The notes under the pieces are model-generated. The model was not told the DNA's origin. It saw only the letters and a program-made list of their open reading frames with translations, and made no database searches. A DNA stretch of 64,000 nt, from NCBI GenBank assembly GCA_029582265.1, contig CM055835.1:12517498-12581497 (forward strand). Reading direction: 5' to 3'. Shown here one piece after another: positions 62,745-64,000 of the stretch (position 1 is the first letter of the stretch; each line of letters starts with the position of its first letter). The stretch comes from Zoroaster sp. YZ-2022 (Eukaryota; Echinodermata; Asteroidea; Forcipulatida; Zoroasteridae). Both the position numbers and the translations under genes were made by a program.

Positions 62745-64000
62745 ATAAGGCTCAAGAAGAAGAGTTCATAATAATACCCTAAGGCCAAAAAGGTCTCTGG
62801 TTTCTAGTCTTCACGCGCGTCGCCTCAGACCCGCGCGTGGGCAATTTTATTTATTTATTTATTTATTTTTTTGGTATGAAACGATGTCCAATTGCTGCAA
62901 TTCAAGTCGCCGTAATTTCTCATAACAAACGACCCGGCCCCTCAGAAAGATGGAAACTTATTACATGAGGTTTAGAGGTGAACTTCATCTCTAACTTAAA
63001 ATGATGAGTTTAACTAGGAGGGGAAAACCTAAGCTATTTATTGATACCAAGCTTGTATTAAACTGTATCTAAAAAAAAACCTAGCAAACCTACCACGCGG
63101 CGATTTTCATGCTACATTTTTGCTGTTCAAATGCTGCCTAGCCATGTACATGTACATGTATGTACGGGACTATACAAACCAATTATGTGACCGTCCACCA
63201 CGAACAGGCTGTAAAGTCGCACGCGTTGATTTAGCAGTACGGCTTGAAATGCATGAAAAATCAGTCGGTTGGCCATTTTGGTATTTTTTTAGAAATGAAA
63301 ATTTTCTAAAATCATGAAAACCACGTTTTCTTTTGGGCAATGAGTTCATAAATCTGTACAAAATGTAAGTTTATATGAAGTTTATATGGAAGTGTAAGTA
63401 ATTAGTGTAATGACTTTGATACACCATAACTTCGCGTAGGAATGTAGGAATGACTTGTGTTTGGTATCATTTTAAACCTTATGATATACTCTTTCCAAAA
63501 ATATATGAACCTCCAAAATAAATGTGACATTTTCGAATTTGTGGTGGATGGTCACATATACTTTCTCTCACAGTGCTGCTAAGATAGTGGGGTGGGTGCA
63601 TTTGAGTGGCCCGTTTTGGAGGGGAAAAATTCACAAATCTTTATCTTTTCAGAAAAATTTAAGGGCATATAAATTATGATAAACAATTCGGCACATGAAT
63701 TTGTCACTTTTGTGGGATGCACCCTCAAGTGGAAAATCCTATACCTACGTTACCGTTAAATTTACATAGCGCCCTCAAACGACAAAATAAGTTGTGAGAG
63801 TTTAATATCGATCAAACTTTGCATAAATGATTATTCAGAAAACGTATTAAAGCTATCTGTTGACAGCAAGCTTGTAACTGTATCTCAAAAACAGTATCTC
63901 ACACAGTGAATCGAGCTGCGAGTATATTGGTAGTTTTTGACTGCAATTTAAATGTGTTTATAGGTTTATAGGTTTTCCAGGTCAATTTTGGCAAATAAGC
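62745..64000. other. Non-coding end of window
   Basis: Bases 62795-62905 match 1133-1240 in reverse. A TACATGTACATG tract lies near 63145. The last 30 bases (GGTTTTCCAGGTCAATTTTG) are the start of another ATAGGTTTTCC-family element cut by the window edge. No gene is seen. Confidence 0.5.

Overview
This is a eukaryotic, animal-type window: split genes with GT-AG introns, AT-rich non-coding DNA and dense layers of transposons. Nothing looks bacterial (no operons, no ribosome-binding sites). The repeat fauna (CR1-, RTE- and Penelope-like retroelements, Harbinger, Kolobok-like, hAT-like and Tc1-like DNA elements, tRNA-derived SINEs) with a GAPR-1-like gene and a secreted discoidin-domain gene suggests a marine invertebrate. 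A non-vertebrate deuterostome (hemichordate, echinoderm or amphioxus) is my best guess, but it is an inference; no species can be named from the sequence alone.

Two host genes can be assembled from exons whose splice phases match. (1) A GLIPR2/GAPR-1-like CAP-domain gene on the + strand, 7051-13404, has four visible exons; the start-codon exon was not found upstream. (2) A secreted F5/8 type C (discoidin) gene on the + strand, 28149-59187, has five exons, about 258 aa, with signal peptide and stop codon both present. Its introns are 4-11 kb and hold most of the right half of the window. One intron appears to use a GC-AG donor.

Region by region: 1-3060 non-coding and repeats; 3085-6080 a CR1-like LINE whose 5' part lies inverted to its 3' part (twin-priming geometry); 7051-13404 the CAP gene with a small TTAA-flanked THAP element in its last intron; 13.4-17.6 kb intergenic repeats; 17605-25573 an 8-kb element with roughly 0.8-1 kb terminal inverted repeats that are themselves palindromic, a perfect 8-bp target duplication, a compact zinc-finger/acidic gene, and a nested 2.9-kb Harbinger transposon beside a 15-bp minisatellite; 25.6-28.1 kb repeats. 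Intron 1 of the discoidin gene holds a Penelope fragment and a tandemly duplicated ~1.1 kb unit, one copy of which is split by a nested element (30794-37592) containing a 28S rRNA fragment, an RTE-like LINE and a 2.15-kb foldback. Introns 2-4 hold a second TTAA element, hairpin elements, SINEs, a hAT-like insertion and several MITEs. After 59187 there are further MITEs, hairpins, a LINE tail and a TIR element packed with GCGGCCGC repeats.

Most likely to be undescribed: the 8-kb palindromic-TIR element with its unrecognised acidic zinc-finger gene (17605-25573), followed by the THAP-only TTAA element (9642-10308), the element with internal copies of its terminal motif (50646-51293), and the hairpin family at 13.8, 43.5 and 60.4 kb.
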